Both the position numbers and the translations under genes were made by a program. The notes under the pieces were generated by a model, which ran no database searches, was not told the DNA's origin, and saw only the letters and a list, made by a program, of their open reading frames with translations. From Vacuolonema iberomarrocanum LEGE 07170 (GTDB taxonomy: Bacteria > Cyanobacteriota > Cyanobacteriia > Elainellales > Elainellaceae), in assembly GCA_015207365.1 (NCBI GenBank), contig JADEXA010000039.1:1-64000 (forward strand): 64,000 bases of DNA. The letters run 5' to 3'. Of this stretch, positions 45,171 through 52,371 are shown piece after piece (positions within the stretch are counted from its first letter, which is position 1; every line of letters starts with the position of its first letter).

Positions 45171-45374
45171 TGAGTACAGGACAAAACCCAGAAAGCCCTT
45201 GATTTTATAGCGCTATGCGCGTTAGTTAAGTACGGTTGTGTGTGGCGCGGCGCGCCCCACACAACCGTTGCTGTGCTTAATGCGGTTGCACACCGCTATA
45301 TGTAGCGTGGGCATTGCCCACGCTACATAAAATCAAGGGTTTTAGCTGGGGTTCGATTTTTTGTCCTGCACTTA
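45171..45374. repeat. Family C palindromic element (copy C3) split by D3
   Basis: Left end TGAGTACAGGACAAAACCC and right end TTTGTCCTGCACTTA. Left arm CCCTTGATTTTA stops at 45207 and resumes at 45301 as TGTAGCGTGGGCATTGCCCA, with right arm CGCTACATAAAATCAAGGG. Removing the 93-95 bp D3 insert restores a perfect hairpin. Confidence 0.88.
45206..45300 (+). mobile_element. Family D MITE-like element (copy D3), inserted in a family C element
   Basis: TATAGCGCTATGCGCGTTAG at the left, GCACACCGCTATA at the right, with hairpin ACGGTTGTGTGTGGCGCG / CGCCCCACACAACCGT. The host reads TTTTA|TGTAGCG without it and TTTTA TA..TA TGTAGCG with it, consistent with TA duplication. The orientation equals that of D2 and is opposite to D1. 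Confidence 0.88.
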
Positions 45375-45391
45375 GCCTTATTGAATTCGCC

Positions 45392-46339
45392 TCATAGGCT
45401 GGCAAAGCGATCGGTCGCATTCAACAAGGCCGTGCGGATACCGGGTTCATTCATGGAATGCCCCGCATCGGGGATCATGATGAACTCCGCTTCAGGCCAA
45501 GCGCGGTGCAATTCCCATGCCGTCACTGGCGGGCAGACCACGTCATAGCGTCCCTGCACAATCACCGCTGGCAGATGGCGGATGCGATCGACATGCCGTA
45601 AAAGCTGATCTTCTGTTTCCAAAAACCCTTTGTTGACAAAGTAATGGCACTCAATCCGGGCAAAGGCATCGGCAAAATTTGCATCGGCAAAGCGAATTTG
45701 TTGCTGTAAGTCGGGCAAGAGCTTGCTGGTCGCCGCTTCCCATACCGACCAGGCTTTTGCCGCTTCTAGGCGAATCTGGCGATCGGGGCTGGTGAGGCGG
45801 CGGTAGTAGGCATCTATCAAGTCATGCCGCTCTTCCGGGGGGATAGGCTTGAGATAAGATTCCCAGGCATCAGGAAAAATGTTGCTGCAGCCTTCCTGGT
45901 AAAACCACTGCAATTCCTTCTGGCGCAGCATGAAAATGCCCCGCAAAATCAGTCCTTTGCAACGGTCGGGGTGGGTTTGGCTGTAGGCCAACGATAGGGT
46001 GCTACCCCAGCTCCCACCAAACACAACCCAGCTCTCGATCCCCAGATGGGTTCGAATGGTCTCAATGTCCTGCACCAGATGCCAGGTCGTATTTTCTTCT
46101 AGTTCAGCGTGGGGGGTACTGCGCCCGCATCCGCGTTGATCAAACAGCACAACGCGCCATTTTTGGGCGTCAAAAAACTGGCGATAGCGATTATTACAGC
46201 CACCTCCTGGCCCCCCATGTAAGAAAACGACGGGCACACCGTCTGGATTTCCAACCTGTTCAACATAGATCGTATGGCGCTCGGAGACGCGCAGATACTC
46301 TGTTGCAAAAGGCTCAATGGGTGGATACACATCCCGCAT
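45392..46339 (-). CDS. pip: Prolyl aminopeptidase
   Basis: 315 residues, the usual length for the monomeric S33 enzyme. Alpha/beta-hydrolase features: HGGPGGGCN oxyanion loop, nucleophile elbow GGSWGSTL, Asp in VQGRYDVVCP and His in PDAGHSMNEPG. DQRGCGRSTPH is also diagnostic. The enzyme removes N-terminal proline from peptides in the cytoplasm. Monocistronic; its 3' side is filled with C and D elements. Confidence 0.94.
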   Translation of the reverse strand: MRDVYPPIEPFATEYLRVSERHTIYVEQVGNPDGVPVVFLHGGPGGGCNNRYRQFFDAQKWRVVLFDQRGCGRSTPHAELEENTTWHLVQDIETIRTHLGIESWVVFGGSWGSTLSLAYSQTHPDRCKGLILRGIFMLRQKELQWFYQEGCSNIFPDAWESYLKPIPPEERHDLIDAYYRRLTSPDRQIRLEAAKAWSVWEAATSKLLPDLQQQIRFADANFADAFARIECHYFVNKGFLETEDQLLRHVDRIRHLPAVIVQGRYDVVCPPVTAWELHRAWPEAEFIMIPDAGHSMNEPGIRTALLNATDRFASL

Positions 46340-46472
46340 AGTCAGCCATCAAATAAAGAGTGAACTATTCATCATTAATAAGTGCTCGGGATTCATCGCG
46401 CAATAAATTGCTCAGCATGCAGATCCCCTGAAGCTGCAGGAGGTCTTGGAAAAAGGATCGACGCATCCGGCG

Positions 46473-46751
46473 CTATTCTGTCGCGGCTTGCACCTGAGCC
46501 GATTGCTGGTCGGCATTCCAGATAATCCAGTTAACCTGTGGGTCAAGATCATCGGGGCGATCGCTCACCCGAAAGTACAGTTTTTCGCGCGCCTGGGTTT
46601 CAACCGCAAAGTCTGCCTTATCGGCATACACCACCTTGAACCCCCGCGTCTGCAAGCAGTACTTTGCCCAAGCTTTGAGGGAATGCTTGGGAGCTTCGTA
46701 AGGAATGGGCGGCGTTTGGAAGATCACCTGAATGGCTTCGAAGGGAGTCAC
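46473..46751 (-). CDS. Small conserved-looking hypothetical protein downstream of accD
   Basis: 92 residues beginning 9 bp after the accD stop, so very likely cotranscribed with accD. Contains KAWAKYCLQTRGFKVVYADK and EKLYFRVSDRP, a mixed alpha/beta chain with no signal peptide. I do not recognise the family. Its position suggests a link to fatty acid synthesis, but nothing in the sequence shows that. Confidence 0.65.
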   Translation of the reverse strand: MTPFEAIQVIFQTPPIPYEAPKHSLKAWAKYCLQTRGFKVVYADKADFAVETQAREKLYFRVSDRPDDLDPQVNWIIWNADQQSAQVQAATE

Positions 46752-46760
46752 GGCAACAGC

Positions 46761-47708
46761 TTAGTCGACGGTGTGGGTTGTCAGGGGGAAGCGATCGAGC
46801 ACGGGAACCGAGGTTGGAGGCATGGTATGGTTCGTGTGCTCGCGAGACTCAATGGGTTGATGGAGCCGAATCAGTTGTGCCAACGTTTTCTTCAACTGCG
46901 TACGCGGCACAATCATATCGACAAAACCATTATTGAGCAGATACTCGGCGGTTTGGAAATCATCCGGCAGCTTTTCGCGGAGGGTTTGCTCGACCACTCG
47001 CCGCCCGGCAAAAGCGATAGTCGCTTCGGGTTCGGCAATGATGATGTCGCCCAACATGGCAAAACTGGCCGTGACTCCCCCAGTTGTCGGATGGCTGAGG
47101 ACGGGCATGTAGAGCACTCCCGCTTCCTGGTGGCGCTGGAGTGCGCCCGAAATTTTTGCCATCTGCATTAGGCTGAGCATCCCTTCCTGCATCCGTGCCC
47201 CCCCGGAGGCACAGACGATGATGACGGGAATGCGATCGCGCGTTCCTTGCTCAATCAGGCGGGTCAGCTTTTCACCCACCACCGAACCCATGCTGCCGCC
47301 CATGAAACGGAAGTCCATCACCCCCAGCGCGACGGGCAACCCATGTAGTTCACCAACCCCTGTGATGACGCTGTCATTGAGCCCCGTTTTTGCCTGGGTG
47401 TCTTGAATGCGATCGGTATAGGACTTGCGATCGCGAAATTCCAACGGATCGGTCGGGCGCAACTGATCACTCAGTGAACACCAAGTTTGTGGATCGATGA
47501 GCTGCTCGATCCGCTCGTCGCTACCGACACGGTTGTGATGCCCACAGTCAGGACAGACCAGCGCATTCGACCGCAAGTCCTTGGCGTAGGTCAGCACCCC
47601 ACAATGAGAGCACTTGCTCCATAGCCCATCCGCAATTTCTCGCTCCTGGCGCTCCTTACTAATGGGGCCAGCCTTACGCCGATTTGCAAACCAATCAAAC
47701 AGAGACAT
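46761..47708 (-). CDS. accD: Acetyl-CoA carboxylase carboxyltransferase subunit beta
   Basis: 315 residues. The N-terminal zinc ribbon has four Cys in CSHCG and CPDCGHH. The crotonase-like carboxyltransferase core contains DSVITGVGELHGLPVALGVM (partly shown as GVGELHGLPVALGVMDF), SGGARMQEG and HPTTGGVTASFAML. Together with AccA it transfers the carboxyl group from biotin to acetyl-CoA, giving malonyl-CoA. First gene of a probable two-gene unit with the 92-residue protein. Confidence 0.97.
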   Translation of the reverse strand: MSLFDWFANRRKAGPISKERQEREIADGLWSKCSHCGVLTYAKDLRSNALVCPDCGHHNRVGSDERIEQLIDPQTWCSLSDQLRPTDPLEFRDRKSYTDRIQDTQAKTGLNDSVITGVGELHGLPVALGVMDFRFMGGSMGSVVGEKLTRLIEQGTRDRIPVIIVCASGGARMQEGMLSLMQMAKISGALQRHQEAGVLYMPVLSHPTTGGVTASFAMLGDIIIAEPEATIAFAGRRVVEQTLREKLPDDFQTAEYLLNNGFVDMIVPRTQLKKTLAQLIRLHQPIESREHTNHTMPPTSVPVLDRFPLTTHTVD

Positions 47709-48184
47709 GAAGAGTCAGAAGGTAAAGTGACCAAAGATTTCAATATGCCGCGATAAACCTGCCCAACCCGATGCGTTATCGCCGCCAAATTTGGCAATCC
47801 AGCCGCTCGCTCGAAACCAACTGGATGGGGCAAGGTAAGCGATCGCTCAGTCCAAGAAGAAGCGTCTTGGCCGGAGTCAATCAAAAGCGTCTGCCGCAAA
47901 AAACACTACCAGAACTATTAACAATAGCGGATGATTGTCTCAATTTGAGAGGCAATGAGCCAGTGGATGTACCGGACAAATGAAGCCGTGAGTTGGCAAT
48001 GGGGAGATAAGCAAGGCTGATAAGGAGCAGCGAGACAATCTTTTCGAGGGTTGCAATGACGCAGGAAAACCAAATCGACAGCCGTGGAGATGCCCGAGGT
48101 CAAATGTGCCACACTAGCGGGTTTGTTTCGGGTTTGCTATAGACAGAGGTTTGCTATAGACAGAGAGGACAACGCTAATAGCTA
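47709..48184. other. Gene-free stretch upstream of accD
   Basis: No gene is supported. A 17-bp tandem repeat is at 48131-48164; otherwise no structure recognised. Confidence 0.4.
48131..48164. repeat. 17-bp perfect tandem duplication
   Basis: GGTTTGCTATAGACAGA occurs twice head to tail. It lies 20 bp downstream of the stop of the minus-strand DUF2007 gene. Confidence 0.9.
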
Positions 48185-48409
48185 TCAGCACGATCCTTCC
48201 GTGGCTTCCTCCTCAAGCGGGCTAAGCAACAGTAAGGCCGTCCAGCGATCGCGCGATCGAACTTGAAGCAGCGCTGGTGCACCCGAACCAAAGTGACTCT
48301 GCAGTCCTTGGCTCAAGATGCGAGCTGGAATGCCCTGAGCCTCCAGTATTTGCTGCATCATTTCAGCTTCCCAAAGGGCACTCGTTTGCTTTAGCGTGAT
48401 CCATTCCAC
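48185..48409 (-). CDS. DUF2007 family small protein (putative signal-transducing)
   Basis: 74 residues. The compact alpha/beta DUF2007 fold is recognisable from TLKQTSALWEAEMMQQILEA (partial), GIPARIL and the closing LQVRSRDRWTALLLL. The family is small, cytoplasmic and of unknown biochemical role, though often annotated as PII-like or signal-transducing. Monocistronic. Confidence 0.78.
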   Translation of the reverse strand: MEWITLKQTSALWEAEMMQQILEAQGIPARILSQGLQSHFGSGAPALLQVRSRDRWTALLLLSPLEEEATEGSC

Positions 48410-48497
48410 AGCAACGTTGAGATATCAGCCAACAGCACTGAGGAGATTGTATCAGAGCAGGCTGAGTGAATGGAGTGAGAGCATAGTGGATGGGTGT

Positions 48498-48586
48498 GGA
48501 CTTACGTATTTTGTTGATTTTGTGGCCGCGACGCGGCCACAAAATCAACAAAATAGTCAGGATGAAGCAAGTTTTGCGTAAGTCCT
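48498..48586. repeat. Family B palindromic element (copy B8)
   Basis: GGACTTACGTA and TGCGTAAGTCC are the inverted ends. The stem TTGTTGATTTTGTGGCCGCG / CGCGGCCACAAAATCAACAA is perfect. GTCAGGATGAAGCAAG matches the linker of copy B4 (CTCAGGATGATGCAAG). Confidence 0.88.
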
Positions 48587-48712
48587 GTGGATGTGCTGTT
48601 TTCCCAATAAGGCTGATTAGAGAAGTGGATGGGGAGTTGGGTAGATGGGGGATTGCGGCTTCTCCAATAAGGTTGGAAGTCAAAAAGCCAAGGTCAATAG
48701 GAAGTAGGACAA

Positions 48713-48800
48713 CCCATCCATCCACTCATCTGCCCATCCACTCACCTACCCATCCACTCACCTACCCATCCACTCACCTACCCATCCACTCATCTGCCCA
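48713..48800. repeat. 16-bp tandem repeats (CCCATCCACTCACCTA)
   Basis: Three exact units at 48733, 48749 and 48765, flanked by variant units ending CTCATCTG (at 48713 and 48781). A related repeat lies at 10761-10838. The array is just downstream of the prepilin peptidase gene. Confidence 0.92.
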
Positions 48801-48803
48801 ATC

Positions 48804-49625
48804 CTACAGCGTTGGGAAAAAGGCTCCTCGGTACGACGTAATCAGGGCATCACCAAAGAAGACCGTGAGAATTGCTGCCAGCGCCAGAAAAGGCCCAAAG
48901 GGCATGGGTTGACGACGGCTAATTAGCTTGAGGGCGATCGCCCCACCTCCAACCACAGCCCCGAGCACACAGGCCAGCAAGCCAGCCAGGAGCAGGTGCG
49001 ACCAGCCCATCCATGCACCCATCATGGCGGCAAGTTTGGCGTCACCGCCGCCCATTGCTGCTTGACCAAAGGCGATAGAGCCCAGCAAAGAAATTATGCT
49101 GAGCAACCAGATTCCCAATACAGCTCCGACAATGCCGGTCATCAAGGACTGGGGAATCCCCCCAACATTCGCCGGATCCGCCCAACCATAGATGGCTTGA
49201 AACGCCAGTCCCGACACGACACCGAGTTGGGTCAGGGGATTGGGCAAGGTCATGGTGTCCAGATCAATTAGCGAGAGGGCAATTAGGCAACTGAAGAAGA
49301 ACCAGTAGCCAAAGGTAGGAACGGACCAGCCAAACCCCAGCCATGCCCCCACAAACAACAGCCCCGTCGCCGCTTCCACCAGGGGATAGCGCGGAGAAAT
49401 GGGTGTTTTGCAATAGCGGCAGCGCCCCCGCAGCCACAGCCAGCCAAACACGGGCACATTGTCGTGGGGACGGAGCGGGTGCAGGCATTTTGGACACCGG
49501 GAAGGGGGATGGAGCAATGAAAGCTCCGCTGGCAAGCGATAGATCACCACATTTAAAAAGCTGCCAACACAGGATCCAAAAATGAAGGCGATCGCCCCAT
49601 TCACCACCACTACCAATGCTTCCAC
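48804..49625 (-). CDS. pilD: Prepilin peptidase / N-methyltransferase PilD
   Basis: 273 residues with about seven transmembrane helices. The methyltransferase half keeps the zinc ribbon (SRCPKCLHPLRPHD, CRYCKTPISPRY). The two catalytic Asp are in LIDLDTMTLPN and GGGDAKLAAMMG. It removes the leader of type IV prepilins and pseudopilins and methylates the new N-terminus, needed for twitching motility, competence and, in filamentous strains, Hps-dependent gliding. The pseudopilin-like HpsA is encoded 10 kb away. Confidence 0.94.
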   Translation of the reverse strand: MEALVVVVNGAIAFIFGSCVGSFLNVVIYRLPAELSLLHPPSRCPKCLHPLRPHDNVPVFGWLWLRGRCRYCKTPISPRYPLVEAATGLLFVGAWLGFGWSVPTFGYWFFFSCLIALSLIDLDTMTLPNPLTQLGVVSGLAFQAIYGWADPANVGGIPQSLMTGIVGAVLGIWLLSIISLLGSIAFGQAAMGGGDAKLAAMMGAWMGWSHLLLAGLLACVLGAVVGGGAIALKLISRRQPMPFGPFLALAAILTVFFGDALITSYRGAFFPTL

Positions 49626-49835
49626 AGCCTATCTCCTACCATTAAAACTGCCCTGCCATGGCTGTTATATCGAAGCTGCAAAAACCAGAACCAGATATTT
49701 TGGGAAACCCTCGTGTCGCGGGAGTTCCCCCAAGAGGTTCCATCAAATATTTTTATAGAGGGTTCTCAGCAAAGCGGTATCATGCCATGTCTGATTGGCC
49801 TTAACGTACCCCATTCCTGCATAAATCTGCGCCTG

Positions 49836-49888
49836 GAGCGTAGGTCTACATCTAGAGCGTAGGTCTACGTCGGGGGCGTAGGTACAGG
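49836..49888. repeat. 19-bp direct repeats
   Basis: GAGCGTAGGTCTACATCTA, GAGCGTAGGTCTACGTCGG and a partial GGGCGTAGGTACAGG follow each other. GTAGGTCTAC is itself palindromic. Confidence 0.8.
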
Positions 49889-50317
49889 AATCCGGGAACC
49901 CTTTAGTTTCTGGTTCGTCGTTGGCCGAACAAAGTACCCAAGGAGCTCTCAATACTGAACCGCCGTTTGCCCCAGTCCCTGGGATTCCATTTACCTTGCA
50001 CATCGTCTCGTGCTTCTCATCAACCATCATCCCCATCACCCAAGGAGACTTGGACGAACGATGCCAATACCGACCATGACGTGGGGCAAACCCAATTAGA
50101 CCCATCCAGCTTTTCGCGCAAACCTGATCAGATTTTATTTGGGATCACCAGAAAATGCATCCATGCTGCTATGTGGAGCGATCGCCTCAACACTTGGCGG
50201 CAAAAACTCACAGCATGTTAGCCAACAAAGAAACCGCTGAGAATCACCAGAAATTCTTGATAGACGGTTTTTGGAGGAGTTTGCAATTCTTATCTTTTCC
50301 TAGGGTTTTCCCCAGTA

Positions 50318-50550
50318 AATTCCACAAGGTTTCCACAGATATCCCCAACCTTTTCCACAGGCATTTCTGTTTTTTCCACAACCTCTCACGAAAGCATAAG
50401 CGTTTGACTTAGTTTCTGAGGACACCTGTGGAAAGGGGCGATTACCCCTTTAAACTGAGAATTATGTAAACTTATGTAAACAAATGACTCTTCAAACCTG
50501 CATTTCCTCGTAAAGCTTAAGTAAATCTAAAGAGGTTTGTGAAGAAGCTT
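50318..50550. other. oriC: Candidate replication origin (DnaA-box cluster plus AT-rich segment)
   Basis: Five nonamers close to the DnaA box lie within 118 bp: AATTCCACA (50318), GTTTCCACA (50329), TTTTCCACA (50351 and 50372) and, on the other strand, CTTTCCACA (50427-50435). TTTTCCACA is the form known for cyanobacterial DnaA. Right of them is an AT-rich stretch (ATTATGTAAACTTATGTAAA and on) that could unwind. Genes to the left run leftward and genes to the right mostly rightward. dnaA and dnaN are not in the window. Confidence 0.55.
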
Positions 50551-50923
50551 GTCGTTGACAACCCCACCCCCCTTTAGCGCACAATGATGCGACCACCGTT
50601 GGAGGTGCATCCACTGAGAGCGTGAATTCTGCGTCCAGCCATTCTGAAAATCTACAGTCTCAGAAATCAGGATTCTAATCGTGCTGGCGAGATAACTCAC
50701 ATGCTCTATTCGCTCTGATGTGTGGTCAGTTCATACATCGAAGCAGCTCCGGAAAGCGCTAAAGCTCTATCCGGTTAGCTGAAGCTTTGTGTGCGCATTT
50801 TGCACCCAGCTCTGACAACTGTCCTGGGCCTTTTTAAGCTGTCTGGGTCTGCGATTGTCCGTCGTGTCATTCGCGTATAGTTTGCTGTCCCTGACTTTAC
50901 GTTTCTAATTACAGAGGTTTTCC

Positions 50924-51148
50924 ATGAACGCAACTGTTAGCATCCTTGCTGAGATTCCTGAAGAGCTCCACGAGTCCTTAAAAGGCTACCTGGAGACCCA
51001 TCCCGATTGGGATCAAGATCGGGTTTTTGTCGCATCCCTTTCATTGTTCCTGCTGCAAAATGGCAGCAGCAATACCATCGATGCTTCGCGCAGCTATCGT
51101 CGCGCGGCTCGAGTGTATCTGGATGCTCTCTTTAAACAAGCCGTTTAG
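50924..51148 (+). CDS. DUF2811 family protein
   Basis: 74 residues. SILAEIPEELHESLKGYLET (partial), HPDWDQDRVFVASLSLFLLQ and the terminal RRAARVYLDALF are the DUF2811 signature, found in nearly all cyanobacteria. The family resembles a short helical ribbon-type DNA- or RNA-associated protein, function unknown. The ATG is preceded by AGAGGTTTTCC. It is the first gene to the right of the DnaA-box cluster. Confidence 0.9.
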   Translation: MNATVSILAEIPEELHESLKGYLETHPDWDQDRVFVASLSLFLLQNGSSNTIDASRSYRRAARVYLDALFKQAV

Positions 51149-51295
51149 CGATCGCTCCATTGCTGCTTGTTATTTGCACTAGGTGGCAGGTAGCTACGAT
51201 TTTTTCTCCATTTATCCGCTCCAAGTGCCGAGCAAACCCGATAAAGCGCGGTTATTTCGGCTTATGATCAGGAACAGAGATGAGCGAGGAGATTC

Positions 51296-51913
51296 ATGAA
51301 TTATCTCTGGTTTAAGGCATTCCATATTATTGGCGTTGTGGTTTGGTTTGCTGGGTTGTTCTACCTGGTGCGTCTGTTTGTCTACCATGTCGAGGCAAAC
51401 GAACAACCAGAGCCCGCCAAATCCATCTTGAAAGACCAATATGCGCTGATGGAAAAGCGCCTTTATAGCCTGATCACGACCCCCGGCATGGTGTTGACCG
51501 TCGCAATGGCGATCGCCCTCGTCGTGGCAGCTCCCGACCTGATGAAGCAAACCTGGCTTCACATTAAGCTCACCCTTGTGTTGCTAACGGTGGGCTATCA
51601 CTTCTATTGCCGTCGCGTCATGAACCAGCTGGCTGCCGGAACCTGTAATTGGGGTGGACAACAAATGCGCGGACTGAACGAAGTCCCCACGGTGTTCCTA
51701 GTTTTGATTGTGTTGCTTGCCGTTTTTAAGAACCAGTTACCCACAAGCGCCACGGCCTGGGGCATCCTAGGATTAATTGTGGCGATGGCAGCCATTATCC
51801 AACTCTACGCGCGTAAGCGCCGTCTAGATAAGGAGCGAGCCGCACAGACTACCGAAGCACAAGCTGCAGAGGCATTGGGCGAAACGGAAATGAGCGGTTC
51901 GACCTCTGGATAA
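51296..51913 (+). CDS. hemJ: Protoporphyrinogen IX oxidase HemJ
   Basis: 205 residues, four to five transmembrane helices, with GAGGAG 5 bp upstream of the ATG. HIIGVVVWFAGLFYLVRLFV (partial) carries the conserved His of TM1, LHIKLTLVLLTVGYHFYC the second His/Lys cluster, and NEVPTVFLVLIVLLAVF the C-terminal helix. HemJ (UPF0093, slr1790 in Synechocystis) is the cyanobacterial enzyme for the last common step of haem and chlorophyll synthesis. A charged Ala/Glu tail follows the last helix. Followed by a strong terminator. Confidence 0.92.
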   Translation: MNYLWFKAFHIIGVVVWFAGLFYLVRLFVYHVEANEQPEPAKSILKDQYALMEKRLYSLITTPGMVLTVAMAIALVVAAPDLMKQTWLHIKLTLVLLTVGYHFYCRRVMNQLAAGTCNWGGQQMRGLNEVPTVFLVLIVLLAVFKNQLPTSATAWGILGLIVAMAAIIQLYARKRRLDKERAAQTTEAQAAEALGETEMSGSTSG

Positions 51914-51997
51914 TGGTTCTTCTTTGTAGAAAATCATCTTTGCATTTTCTACTAGCTTTCTGAGACGACTTTATCGTCATCAGCTCACAGCAATGTA

Positions 51998-52022
51998 AAG
52001 GGCACAAATAATTTGTGCCCTT
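51998..52022 (+). terminator. Rho-independent terminator after hemJ
   Basis: AAGGGCACAAAT and ATTTGTGCCCTT form a hairpin followed by ATTGTTTG. Position 85 bp after the hemJ stop. Confidence 0.82.
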
Positions 52023-52095
52023 ATTGTTTGTATCCATATTGCTCTGGAACAACGCGCTAGCAGGTTAGCGTCGCCGGGCGCTATGTTCAGGCTCT

Positions 52096-52203
52096 GCGTA
52101 AGGACAAAAATCGAACCCCAGCTAAAACCCTTGATTTTGTGTAGCGCGGGCGGTGCCCGCGCTACACAAAATCAAGGGTTTTCTGGGTTATGGCCTGTAC
52201 TCA
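52096..52203. repeat. Family C palindromic element (copy C4)
   Basis: Almost the same as C1 at 23168: GTAAGGACAAAAATCGAACC left, GGCCTGTACTCA right, stem AAACCCTTGATTTTGTGTAG with its complement around CGCGGGCGGTGCCCGCG. The inner loop differs from C1 (GCACCGTC) while the arms stay paired. It fills the convergent hemJ-rph gap with the terminator. Confidence 0.88.
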
Positions 52204-52371
52204 AGTTCAGGCTATTTGGATTCCCACATGCGCAAGCGTGATAGCAGGGTCAACCGATATCACCAGCGAGGTAACTGACACCCAACAAAGTCCATTATTC
52301 TGACGGTCTTCTGGTATGAGGCTTCTCAAGTCCTTTCCAAGTCTTAGTTGGCCGAGCAGGTTCCAGGAGAA

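Larger units (their letters stand above)
44973..45391. other. Gene-free stretch packed with D and C elements
   Basis: Almost the whole gap is made of repeats: D2 at 45069-45165 and C3 at 45171-45374 with D3 nested inside. Confidence 0.6.
48410..48803. other. Gene-free gap with B8 and CCCATCCACTCACCTA repeats
   Basis: No gene; a plus-strand frame through it (reading THLPIHSPTHP) is a product of the tandem repeat. Confidence 0.5.
49626..50923. other. 1.3-kb gene-free region with direct repeats and an oriC-like cluster
   Basis: No gene is supported. Contains a decayed A'-like palindrome (about 49685-49757: CCAGAACCAGATATTTTGGG), 19-bp direct repeats (49836-49888) and a cluster of DnaA-box-like nonamers (50318-50435) followed by AT-rich DNA to about 50550. 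Confidence 0.6.

Noticed and set aside
45351..45375. GGTTCGA-like string resembling a tRNA T-arm
   Set aside because: It is part of the family C end and no cloverleaf can be drawn around it.
48490..48912. Plus-strand ORF with HLPIHSPTHP repeats
   Set aside because: It is the translation of the 16-bp tandem array and element B8.
49743..50105. 120-codon minus-strand ORF in the gene-free region
   Set aside because: Runs through direct repeats and a decayed palindrome, with no start site or family features.
23168..52203. Reading the palindromic elements as a CRISPR array
   Set aside because: The copies are dispersed tens of kilobases apart, vary in sequence and have no regular spacers; no cas gene is present.
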